A DNA stretch of 46,263 bases. It comes from Candidatus Omnitrophota bacterium. Lineage in GTDB: Bacteria; Omnitrophota; Omnitrophia; Omnitrophales; Aquincolibacteriaceae. The translations under genes and the position numbers were made by a program. Positions 34,199-42,110 of the stretch are shown piece after piece. Below the pieces are notes generated by a model. That model searched no databases. It saw only the letters and a program-made list of their open reading frames with translations, and had not been told where the DNA came from. Within the stretch, counting starts at the first letter, position 1. Every line of letters begins with the position of its first letter. The stretch covers positions 1 through 46,263 of the forward strand of contig JAFGHI010000058.1 of NCBI GenBank assembly GCA_016930235.1. Reading direction: 5' to 3'.

Positions 34199-35160
34199 TT
34201 GCGATATCTCCTACATTTATGAGCTTTCAACCGTACTCGCCAATCATTCAGCAATTCCCTGATTGCATCGTAGGGTGAATACACCGGTTTCCAGCCAAGC
34301 TTTCTTATCTTCATCGCGCTCGCAAGTGTTTTTTTGACGTCATTTTTTCTTAATCGGCCAGTCTTGACTTTAACTTTCATCGCACATTTCGATAAACTCA
34401 AAAGATAATCGACATACAATCTCATGCTTCGCTGACGCCCGCTGACGATATTATAAATTTGCCCGGGTTTCCCATGAAACATCAATAATTCGTAGGCCCT
34501 GACAACGTCGTGCACACTCAGAAAATCACGATCGACTCTCAAGTCACCTACTTCAAGCACCGGTTCGCGGCACCCTTTTTCTGCCAGAACAATTTGTCGA
34601 CACCAATCCGAAAACGCGAAATAAGGGGATTGCCCAGGCCCGACGTGATTGGAGGCACGTGCGATAATGACTTTCATTCCAAATGAATGATAGAAATCAA
34701 GGCATGCCAACTCCGCCAATGCCTTACTAAAAGCATAAGGATTATCAGGAAAAATGAGATCGTCTTCTTTTAGAACCTTCCCCGTCAAAAAGGACTTCCC
34801 GTAAACCTGTTGTGAGGAAGCAAAAAGAGTTTTTGCATGAGGTGCGTAGCGTCGAATGGCATTTAAAAGATGGGTTGTCCCGGCAGCATTAACCTTCATC
34901 GTCAAAAACTCTTGCTTCCAGGAAATTTGAGGAATGCTTTGGCCCGCTAAATGAAAAACATAATTCGGCTTAACTGTTTTGACTAAATCATAAACTTTGT
35001 TCTTGATGGAAAAATCGACCGGATAGAATTGCCCTGAAATCTTAAAGTCAGGTCTTGGCCCGTGATAAGACCCAAAGATTTTAAACCCCCGACGTTTGAG
35101 TCGCAGACTTAAATGTCGCCCGGCAAGCCCTGAAACACCTGTAATGAGAACTTTTTTCAC
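34195..35160 (-). CDS. SDR, GDP-4-keto-6-deoxymannose reductase-like
   Basis: This 321-residue extended SDR starts VLITGVSGLAGRHLS, has YVFHLAGQSIPQISW at about 69-83, ASSQQVYG and the catalytic YAFSK. The PDNPYAFSKALAE stretch and RASNHVGPGQSP are typical of the GDP-6-deoxy-D-mannose reductase (Rmd) / RmlD group. It follows gmd with a GTGA overlap and a GTG start, so it most likely reduces the GDP-4-keto-6-deoxymannose made by Gmd, giving GDP-D-rhamnose. GDP-fucose synthase (a different family branch) or another 4-reductase would be the alternatives. Confidence 0.82.
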   Translation of the reverse strand: MKKVLITGVSGLAGRHLSLRLKRRGFKIFGSYHGPRPDFKISGQFYPVDFSIKNKVYDLVKTVKPNYVFHLAGQSIPQISWKQEFLTMKVNAAGTTHLLNAIRRYAPHAKTLFASSQQVYGKSFLTGKVLKEDDLIFPDNPYAFSKALAELACLDFYHSFGMKVIIARASNHVGPGQSPYFAFSDWCRQIVLAEKGCREPVLEVGDLRVDRDFLSVHDVVRAYELLMFHGKPGQIYNIVSGRQRSMRLYVDYLLSLSKCAMKVKVKTGRLRKNDVKKTLASAMKIRKLGWKPVYSPYDAIRELLNDWRVRLKAHKCRRYRK

Positions 35161-36149
35161 GCTGGAATTGTCGGTTTAATCGTATCGGATACTTTTTGAA
35201 GATCGGCATCAACCATCATTTCAATCAAACGCTCAAAATCGACCTTCGGCTTCCATTTGAGTCTCTTTTGCGCTTCCGTGGGATCCCCTTTCAGCACATG
35301 AACTTCGGCAGGGCGATAAAGCGCCGGGTCGATTACGACGTAATCTTTCCAATTCAAGTTGACATAGCTAAATGCCTTTTTGACAAAGTCACGCACGGAA
35401 TGTGTTTCCCCCGTCGCGACAACATAGTCCCGGGGTTGCGACTGCTGAAGCATCAACCACATCGCCTCCACGTAATCCCCAGCAAAACCCCAATCTCGTT
35501 TCGCCTCTAAATTGCCCAGTCGCAATTCTTTTTCAATGCCTAACTTGATTTTCGCCACACCACAACTGATTTTCCGGGTAACAAATTCCTTTCCGCGACG
35601 GGGTGATTCATGATTAAACAGGATCCCCGAAACAGCAAAAATCTTATAACTTTCACGATAGTTAATCGTTATCCAATGCCCATAAATCTTTGCAACACCA
35701 TAAGGGCTACGGGGATGAAACGGTGTTTTTAAACATTGCGGTGTATAAGGCGCATGACCAAACATTTCACTTGAGGATGCCTGATAGAATCGAATTTTTC
35801 TGTCAACCAATTTTACAGCCTCCAGCATCCGCGTTACACCTAGCGCCGTAAATTCCCCGGTCAGAACCGGCTGCTCAAAGGATGTCGGCACAAACGATTG
35901 CGATGCAAGATTATAGATTTCTACCGGCCGTATCTTTTTAATGACATTGATGATCGATAGTTGATCGAGAAGATCCGCCTGAACGAGCTCAACCCGATCT
36001 ACAATGTGATGAATCCGCTCAAACGTCTCAGTGCTCGAGCGCCGGACCATGCCGTAAACACGATATCCTTTCTTAAGCAAATACTCAGCCAAGTAAGAAC
36101 CATCTTGTCCCGTGATGCCCGTTATAATTGCTGCCTTTTGTTTTTTCAT
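35157..36149 (-). CDS. gmd: GDP-mannose 4,6-dehydratase
   Basis: This 330-residue protein is a clear Gmd. It has ITGITGQDGSYLAEYL near the N-terminus, VYGMVRRSS at about 29-37, NLASQSFVPTSFEQP, ASSSEMFG and the catalytic YGVAKIYGHW. FNHESPRRGKEFVTRKI follows, a segment nearly unique to the family. It converts GDP-D-mannose to GDP-4-keto-6-deoxymannose with NADP. The ATG at 36149 has AAGGG 8 bases upstream; a GTG at 36170 would add 7 residues. No GDP-mannose pyrophosphorylase or phosphomannomutase is seen in the window, so GDP-mannose must come from elsewhere. Confidence 0.95.
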   Translation of the reverse strand: MKKQKAAIITGITGQDGSYLAEYLLKKGYRVYGMVRRSSTETFERIHHIVDRVELVQADLLDQLSIINVIKKIRPVEIYNLASQSFVPTSFEQPVLTGEFTALGVTRMLEAVKLVDRKIRFYQASSSEMFGHAPYTPQCLKTPFHPRSPYGVAKIYGHWITINYRESYKIFAVSGILFNHESPRRGKEFVTRKISCGVAKIKLGIEKELRLGNLEAKRDWGFAGDYVEAMWLMLQQSQPRDYVVATGETHSVRDFVKKAFSYVNLNWKDYVVIDPALYRPAEVHVLKGDPTEAQKRLKWKPKVDFERLIEMMVDADLQKVSDTIKPTIPA

Positions 36150-36179
36150 CTTTCCAACCCTTTTATTCACTCACCATAT

Positions 36180-37127
36180 TCAAGATAAATTCTCTCGAAA
36201 ATAATCGATCGTTTTTCTTAACCCTTCCTCAAGAGCAATCTGCGGCTCCCATTGCAATATCTTCTTCGCCCTTGAAATATCCGGCTGCCGGACTTTAGGA
36301 TCATCCATCGGTAAAGCATGATGTTCGATAACGCTTCGGGATTCCGTCAATCGAATAATTTTTTTGGCCAATTCCAGAATGGTCATTTCCGTGGGGTTAC
36401 CCATATTCACAGGCTCATGCAAATCAGAAAAAATAACCCGCAAGATTCCCTCAACAAGATCCTTAACATAACAAAAGCTTCGTGTTTGTTTGCCATTCCC
36501 AAATACCGGAATGGGTTCATTCTTAAGAGCGCTACTAATAAACGCCGGTATCGCCCGCCCATCATTTAATCGCATACGCGGACCAAATGTATTAAAAATC
36601 CGGACGATTTTAACATCAACCTTGTGAACGTTATAATAAGCCATCGTGATCGCTTCAGCAAACCGTTTCGCCTCGTCGTACACACCGCGGGGACCCACCG
36701 GATTCACATTCCCCCAATAATCTTCCTTCTGAGGATGCACAAGAGGATCACCATAGACTTCGGAAGTCGAAGCCAGCGCAAAAACCGCATTCTTGGCTTT
36801 CGCCAATCCTAAAGCATTATGAGTCCCCAAGGCACCCACCTTTAAGGTCTGAATTGGAAGATTGGCATAATCAATCGGGCTTGCAGGCGATGCAAAATGA
36901 AGTACATAATCCAATTTCCCTCGATAATGAATTTTTTTACTCACATCGTGACGAATAAGCCGGAAGCGCCGATCCTTGCGAAACGACTCGATATTCCTCA
37001 GATTTCCCGTGATCAGATTATCCATAGCAATCACCTGAAAATCGCGCTGAAGAAAGACCTCACAAAGATGGGAACCCAAAAACCCTGCCCCCCCCGTTAC
37101 CAGTACTGTTTTTCGTGTTTTCGTCAT
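36180..37127 (-). CDS. UDP-glucuronate decarboxylase-like SDR (UDP-xylose synthase type)
   Basis: This 315-residue SDR carries [19 protein letters not shown] at about 35-42, [29 protein letters not shown], the YDEAKRFAE segment with the catalytic Tyr-x3-Lys, and [15 protein letters not shown]. The last is a signature of UDP-glucuronate decarboxylases (UXS). Ugd at 42111-43403 makes the UDP-GlcA substrate, so UDP-xylose formation is the best guess. Related 4-epimerases and dTDP-sugar dehydratases share parts of these motifs. It lies between two other SDR genes. Confidence 0.87.
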   Translation of the reverse strand: MTKTRKTVLVTGGAGFLGSHLCEVFLQRDFQVIAMDNLITGNLRNIESFRKDRRFRLIRHDVSKKIHYRGKLDYVLHFASPASPIDYANLPIQTLKVGALGTHNALGLAKAKNAVFALASTSEVYGDPLVHPQKEDYWGNVNPVGPRGVYDEAKRFAEAITMAYYNVHKVDVKIVRIFNTFGPRMRLNDGRAIPAFISSALKNEPIPVFGNGKQTRSFCYVKDLVEGILRVIFSDLHEPVNMGNPTEMTILELAKKIIRLTESRSVIEHHALPMDDPKVRQPDISRAKKILQWEPQIALEEGLRKTIDYFRENLS

Positions 37128-37179
37128 AGATTTTGTCTTTTCGTCAGCAATTGAAGATTTTGGAGTGAACGGCTACAAC

Positions 37180-38139
37180 CTATCTTGGTTTCTTTCGACC
37201 AACAAGAAACCATTCGACTGTGTTTTCCAAGCCTTCATAAAAACGTGTCTGAACCTTAAAATTAAGTAGTTTCTTCGCTTTGGATATGCTCGCATAGGTC
37301 CTTCGAACATCGCCGGCGCGCTTGGGCGAAAATCTAGGATGTACTTCTTTGGCCTTCATGATTTTTTTCAGGCCATTCAGAATATCTAAAATGGAATATT
37401 CCTCATGACAAGCAATATTAAAAACTTCACCCGCGATACCGGGTTTTGTCATCGCGAGAAGATTGCCATGAACAACATTATCCACGTATGAAAAATCACG
37501 TGACTGCTTACCGTCCCAATGAATTTCGGGATTCTTATTCTTCAGCAAACAATCGATAAAAATCGGGATAACGGCCGAATACCGGGACTCCGGATTTTGT
37601 CGAGGGCCAAAAACATTAAAGTATCTCAAACACACGGTTTCCATACCATAAAGCGTCCAAAACATCTGTGTATAATACTCCCCGATAATTTTCGAGGCAG
37701 CGTAAGGTGATTGAGGCATAGGTCGGTCCGTCTCTTCGCAAGGGAACTTCTTGGTGTTGCCATAAACCGAGGAAGACGAAGTAAAAACAAAACGACGAAC
37801 CTTCGCAGCACGCGCCGCAACAAGAAGGCGCATCGTTCCCGTAACATTCACCTCATTTGTTTCAAAGGGATTATCTACGGATCTCAGAACAGCACGGTTG
37901 GCCGCTAAGTGAAACACCGTATCAACCCCTCTGACGGATTTCCGGACATCTTTGTCGCTACGCAGATCTCCTTTAATAAATTCAACGTTCTCTTTGATGT
38001 TTTTTAAATTGCTTAGAAATCCGGTCGACAAATTATCTAGAACGCGTACTTTATAATGGCGTTTGGCCAAAGCCTCCGCGATATGAGAGCCGATAAACCC
38101 TGCACCCCCTGTAACCAGACAAGTTTTTTTTCTTTTCAT
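37180..38139 (-). CDS. UDP-N-acetylglucosamine/UDP-GlcNAcA 4-epimerase-like SDR (WbpP/TviC type)
   Basis: This 319-residue extended SDR has TGGAGFIGSHIAEAL, VLDNLSTGFLSNL at about 34-46, FTSSSSVYG and the catalytic YAASK. RYFNVFGPRQNPESRYS and QSRDFSYVDNVVHGNLLA match the WbpP/TviC group of HexNAc or HexNAcA 4-epimerases. Its ATG follows directly on the TAA of the dehydrogenase gene with no gap (TAAATG). The same pair of activities makes UDP-GalNAcA in Vi antigen (TviB, TviC) and in Pseudomonas O6 antigen (WbpO, WbpP). The specific substrate remains an inference. Confidence 0.87.
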   Translation of the reverse strand: MKRKKTCLVTGGAGFIGSHIAEALAKRHYKVRVLDNLSTGFLSNLKNIKENVEFIKGDLRSDKDVRKSVRGVDTVFHLAANRAVLRSVDNPFETNEVNVTGTMRLLVAARAAKVRRFVFTSSSSVYGNTKKFPCEETDRPMPQSPYAASKIIGEYYTQMFWTLYGMETVCLRYFNVFGPRQNPESRYSAVIPIFIDCLLKNKNPEIHWDGKQSRDFSYVDNVVHGNLLAMTKPGIAGEVFNIACHEEYSILDILNGLKKIMKAKEVHPRFSPKRAGDVRRTYASISKAKKLLNFKVQTRFYEGLENTVEWFLVGRKKPR

Positions 38140-39453
38140 TTAAAGCCTCACAATATGTTTTTGAAGATAATTTTTAAGGACATTTCGCGTATCATAAATT
38201 AACCGGCTCTTAGCGACGATCATTTTGTAATCAAAATCCGTATGATCGGTCGCAATGATAACCAGATCCTGTTTCCTGAGATTGGCGGCGGTCAAAGGCT
38301 TCGATCTCAACGTTAAATGATGATGACTGATCTGCGAGACATAGGGATCGTGGTAGCTGACTTTCGCCCCCAACGCCTTCAGTTTTTCGATCACATCCAA
38401 GGCCGGAGATTCGCGAGTATCGGCCACATCTTTTTTATAAGAGATCCCAAGCACCATTACCTTGGAACGACTAATAGCTTTTCCTGCGTACTGATTCAAG
38501 GTATAAACCGCCTGTGAAACCACATAACTCGGCATCTCAGCATTGACGCGCCTCGCAAGCTCAATAAAATGAAGATCCGCTCCATGGATTCGCGCCTTCC
38601 ATGACAAATAAATAGGATCCACACCGATGCAATGGCCGCCGATTCCGGGACCCGGATAAAATGGCATAAATCCAAAGGGTTTGGTTTTTGCAGCATCAAT
38701 GGCTTCCCAAATATTCACTTGCAGACTCGTCGCTGCGCGGGCCAGCTCATTAATCATCCCAATATTAACAATCCTGAAAGTATTCTCCAAAAGCTTGGCC
38801 ATTTCTGCCGTCCGAGGAGAACTCACCGTAACAACATGTTTCGTAATTTTTCCATAAAGCATCGACGCGAGTTTCCCACAGGTGGCCGTCACTCCGCCTA
38901 CGACTTTCGAAATATCCTGCGTCTTGAATTTCTCATTTCCCGGATCAATCCTTTCGGGAGAAAAACAAAGAAAGAAATCCCGCCCAACTTTAAGGCCGGA
39001 TTTCTGCAAATGAGGGAGAATGACTTCTTCGGTCGTACCCGGATACGTGGTACTCTCTAAACTAATCAGCTGCCCGGAATGCAATCGTTTCTCAATGGCG
39101 CTCGTGCACGATACAATATAAGAAATATCAGGGTCTTTCACTCGATTAAGCGGGGTCGGAACGCAAACAATAATGACATCCATACTCTCGAGAGGATCAA
39201 AATCAGCAACCGCAGTCAGGGTCCCCCTTTTGAGTTCCCGTTTTAATGCGGATGAAGGAAGATCGCCGATATAAGATTTGCCGCTTTTAATGCATTGAAC
39301 TTTACGGTTATCAATATCAATGCCTGTTACCCGATAACCTTTTTCGGCAAAAGCATGCGCCAAGGGAAGCCCCACATACCCGAGACCGATCACCGCAATT
39401 TTTGCAGTTTTCTTCTCAATTCTTTTCTCTAGGATCTTTGCTGAATTAGCCAT
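38140..39453 (-). CDS. UDP-N-acetyl-hexosamine 6-dehydrogenase (WbpA/TviB/WecC type)
   Basis: This 437-residue nucleotide-sugar dehydrogenase has the three-domain architecture: IGLGYVGLPLA near the N-terminus, SLESTTYPGTTEE in the NAD-binding half, GPGIGGHCIGVDPIYL holding the catalytic Cys, and GISYKKDVADTRESPALDVI in the C-terminal lobe. GHCIGVDPIYL and KKDVxDxRESP separate this UDP-HexNAc branch from UDP-glucose dehydrogenases, where the Cys motif is GGxCFPKD. The ATG at 39453 overlaps the rmlD stop by 8 bases and is preceded by AAGAG; a GTG at 39471 would add 6 residues. WecB in this window could provide UDP-ManNAc as a substrate. Confidence 0.9.
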   Translation of the reverse strand: MANSAKILEKRIEKKTAKIAVIGLGYVGLPLAHAFAEKGYRVTGIDIDNRKVQCIKSGKSYIGDLPSSALKRELKRGTLTAVADFDPLESMDVIIVCVPTPLNRVKDPDISYIVSCTSAIEKRLHSGQLISLESTTYPGTTEEVILPHLQKSGLKVGRDFFLCFSPERIDPGNEKFKTQDISKVVGGVTATCGKLASMLYGKITKHVVTVSSPRTAEMAKLLENTFRIVNIGMINELARAATSLQVNIWEAIDAAKTKPFGFMPFYPGPGIGGHCIGVDPIYLSWKARIHGADLHFIELARRVNAEMPSYVVSQAVYTLNQYAGKAISRSKVMVLGISYKKDVADTRESPALDVIEKLKALGAKVSYHDPYVSQISHHHLTLRSKPLTAANLRKQDLVIIATDHTDFDYKMIVAKSRLIYDTRNVLKNYLQKHIVRL

Positions 39454-40384
39454 GATAACTCTTGACCTCACTTTTCATATCATACTTGGACAGGAAATCG
39501 CAAGCCGCCTCTTCCCACGGCCTCAACTGTATCCCTAAGTCCTTGCGAATTTTAGCCAATGATAATACCGAATTTTGGGGCCTCTTGGCAACCCGATTTA
39601 ACTCATGACTGGTAATAGGACTAATTTCTACCCCACTCAACCCTGCTTTTAGCAGTAGATACCGAGCCAAATCATACCAACTGGCTTGTCCTTCATTCCC
39701 AATATGATAGACTTCCCGCTTATGTTCTTTGAGGGCTCCGGGATTCTTCGTCAAAAGATGCCCCAAAGCCTCCGCAACGTCCCACGAGAAAGTCGGCCGC
39801 CCGATCTGGTCCGAAACAACTTGAATAACCTTTTCGCAACTCGCTCTCTTCAGAATAGCCTTCGGAAATGACTTACCATGAACCCCAAACAGCCAAGTAA
39901 CGCGGAAAATCAAATATCTTTCAGCGTGTTCACGGATATAATTTTCGGCCAATAACTTTGTTTCACCATAAACATTTAAAGGCGACGATTTGTCGTCCTC
40001 AAGATAGGGGCCCTCCTTGGTGCCATCAAAAATATAGTCTGAACTAAAAAAAATGACCCCTGCCTTGCGTTGGGTACAAGCATCGACAACTTTTTTTGTC
40101 ATTTCAAAATTAACTTCAATTGCACGGTCTTTCTCGGTCTCACAGCCATCGACATCCGTCATCGCCGCTGTATGAAACACCCATTGCGGGCAAATCTCTT
40201 CGATCAAACGTCTTACGACCTTCTCTCTCGTCAGATCCATAACTTCATAGGGAATCGAAAGGTGAGATGCTTTGTGGTCCCCTGCTCCGTAAACATCACA
40301 AGAACGGCTTAGGACCTTGGATAAATCCGAACCCAACATCCCTGCGGCACCCGTAATAAGAATTTTGGGTTTTCGCTTAAACAT
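39446..40384 (-). CDS. rmlD: dTDP-4-dehydrorhamnose reductase
   Basis: This 312-residue SDR has ILITGAAGMLGSDL near the N-terminus, HTAAMTDVDGCE at about 71-82, FSSDYIFDGTKEGPY, the catalytic YGETKLLAE and VTWLFG. These match RmlD proteins, which reduce dTDP-4-dehydro-L-rhamnose to dTDP-L-rhamnose with NAD(P)H. It follows rmlB after 3 bases. The normal preceding enzyme, the 3,5-epimerase RmlC, is not in the window, so whether the product is L-rhamnose depends on a copy elsewhere. Confidence 0.92.
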   Translation of the reverse strand: MFKRKPKILITGAAGMLGSDLSKVLSRSCDVYGAGDHKASHLSIPYEVMDLTREKVVRRLIEEICPQWVFHTAAMTDVDGCETEKDRAIEVNFEMTKKVVDACTQRKAGVIFFSSDYIFDGTKEGPYLEDDKSSPLNVYGETKLLAENYIREHAERYLIFRVTWLFGVHGKSFPKAILKRASCEKVIQVVSDQIGRPTFSWDVAEALGHLLTKNPGALKEHKREVYHIGNEGQASWYDLARYLLLKAGLSGVEISPITSHELNRVAKRPQNSVLSLAKIRKDLGIQLRPWEEAACDFLSKYDMKSEVKSYHG

Positions 40385-40387
40385 GGG

Positions 40388-41365
40388 TTATTTCACCGTA
40401 AACTTATCTCTTTTCAAGGGCTGCCACCATTGGATATTTTCGCGATACCACTGAACGGTCAGTTCGAGACCCTGATTTAAATCATATTGGGGGCGAAAAC
40501 CAAGATTTTGAATCTTTTTACCTTCCATGGCATACCGAAAATCATGACCGGGTCGGTCATTCACTTCCTGAATCATGTCTTCGGATTTTCCCAATAACTT
40601 CAAAATCCGCTTGGTCAGGTCGACATTACTTGTCTCCTGCCCTCCTGGAATATTGTAAACTCCGCCGGGTTCTCCCTTATCGAAAACCATTTCAATGGCA
40701 CGGCAATTGTCTTGAACAAAAATCCAATCGCGGCGATTCTCCCCCTTCGCATAGAGGGGGACTTTTTTGCCCTCTAAGAGGTTGGTAATAAAAAGCGGGA
40801 TCACTTTTTCCGGAAATTGGTTCGGGCCATAATTATTAGAACTGCGGACAATCACAAGGGGCATCTGGTAAGTCCGCCAATAAGCTCGAACCAGAAGATC
40901 CGAAGCCGCTTTCGACGCCGAATAGGGGTTATTCGGTTGAAGCGGACTATCTTCGCTTACAAACCCTTTCTCAATGGACCCATAAACCTCATCGCTTGAA
41001 ATATGGATAAAGCGCTTGATATCAAAGCGTTTGGCCGATTCGAGGAGTGTCCGTGTTCCGAAAATATTGGTGTGCAAAAAATCATCGGCGCTATCGATAG
41101 AGCGATCGACATGTGTTTCAGCAGCGAAATGAATGATTGCCTCAACATCCTCGACCACCATGTTGACAACTCCACCATCACAAATATCCCCGTGAACAAA
41201 CTCATAACGTTGATTCCCCTCAAGTTCTTTTGTGTAGGCTCGATTGCCACAGTACGTTAACTTATCAAAGTTAATGATTTTCCATTCGGGATGGGATTGG
41301 ATAAAACCTTTAATGAAATTCGAGCCGATAAATCCGCAACCGCCCGTAATTAGAACCTTTTTCAT
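40388..41365 (-). CDS. rmlB: dTDP-glucose 4,6-dehydratase
   Basis: This 325-residue enzyme has ITGGCGFIGSNF, HFAAETHVDRSI at about 74-85, HISSDEVYGS with the family's Thr/Ser-Asp-Glu dehydration set, and the catalytic YSASKAASD. RSSNNYGPNQFPEK and the WIFVQDNCRA segment are typical of RmlB. It converts dTDP-glucose to dTDP-4-keto-6-deoxyglucose. The ATG overlaps the rmlA stop as ATGA, and rmlD follows, so the three form one coupled unit. Confidence 0.95.
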   Translation of the reverse strand: MKKVLITGGCGFIGSNFIKGFIQSHPEWKIINFDKLTYCGNRAYTKELEGNQRYEFVHGDICDGGVVNMVVEDVEAIIHFAAETHVDRSIDSADDFLHTNIFGTRTLLESAKRFDIKRFIHISSDEVYGSIEKGFVSEDSPLQPNNPYSASKAASDLLVRAYWRTYQMPLVIVRSSNNYGPNQFPEKVIPLFITNLLEGKKVPLYAKGENRRDWIFVQDNCRAIEMVFDKGEPGGVYNIPGGQETSNVDLTKRILKLLGKSEDMIQEVNDRPGHDFRYAMEGKKIQNLGFRPQYDLNQGLELTVQWYRENIQWWQPLKRDKFTVK

Positions 41366-42090
41366 TGCTGGATTCCTGCTTTTCTGGCCACTAAGCGATT
41401 CGCTCTGAAAAGCGATTCAAAGGTCCCCGCATCGCTCCAATAACCTTTTAAGACATCAAATTCAAGCTCGCCGCGCCGCAAATAAACATTACTGACATCC
41501 GTAATCTCAAGCTCGCCGCGTTTTGACGGTTTAAGCGTTGAAATAATTTTAAAAACATCTGAATCAAACATATAAAAACCAACGACTGCATAATTCGTTT
41601 TCGGCTTTTTGGGCTTTTCGACAATCCCCACAACCTTATCCCCTTTTAACTCTGCAACTCCAAAACGTTCCGGGTCCGGAACCTCTTTAAGCAACAATCG
41701 AGCGCCCTTTTTCTGGTTCTTGAATCTTTCAAGATAAGTCCTGACATTATCTTCAATCACATTATCCCCTAAAATCACGACGACTTTCTCTCCGTCCGCG
41801 AAGTCCTTAGCCAAAGACAAAGCTGCAGCAATGCCTCCTTCCCCTTCCTGATAAGTATAATTGACATGCGTGAGACCAAACTCTTTGCCATCGCCTAGGA
41901 GTTTGAGGAAATCTCCAGCAGAATTCCCTCCGGTAACCAATAAAATGTCCTTGATGCCCGCCCGGACAAGCGTTTCAATGGGATAATAAACCATCGGCTT
42001 GTTGTAGACGGGGAGCAGATGCTTATTCGTCACTTTCGTCAACGGGTACAATCGACTACCTAACCCGCCTGCTAAAACAATTCCTTTCAT
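41362..42090 (-). CDS. rmlA: Glucose-1-phosphate thymidylyltransferase (short form)
   Basis: This 242-residue nucleotidyltransferase starts MKGIVLAGGLGSRLYPLT and continues NKHLLPVYNKPMVYYP, the nucleotide-binding and sugar-phosphate motifs of the RmlA family. VVILGDNVIED near residues 100-110 holds the metal-binding Asp, and FGVAEL and EKPKKPKTNYAVVGFY follow in order. It is about 50 residues shorter than the classical RmlA and matches the short branch common in archaea and some uncultivated bacteria. GAGGAG lies 5 bases before the ATG at 42090. It makes dTDP-glucose from Glc-1-P and dTTP. Confidence 0.93.
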   Translation of the reverse strand: MKGIVLAGGLGSRLYPLTKVTNKHLLPVYNKPMVYYPIETLVRAGIKDILLVTGGNSAGDFLKLLGDGKEFGLTHVNYTYQEGEGGIAAALSLAKDFADGEKVVVILGDNVIEDNVRTYLERFKNQKKGARLLLKEVPDPERFGVAELKGDKVVGIVEKPKKPKTNYAVVGFYMFDSDVFKIISTLKPSKRGELEITDVSNVYLRRGELEFDVLKGYWSDAGTFESLFRANRLVARKAGIQQ

Positions 42091-42110
42091 GGCCACTCCT
42101 CGAAGTCTCC

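Noticed and set aside
38632-39060. Plus-strand open frame of 142 codons opposite the UDP-HexNAc dehydrogenase
   Set aside because: It lies entirely within a well-supported gene on the other strand and has no recognisable motif.
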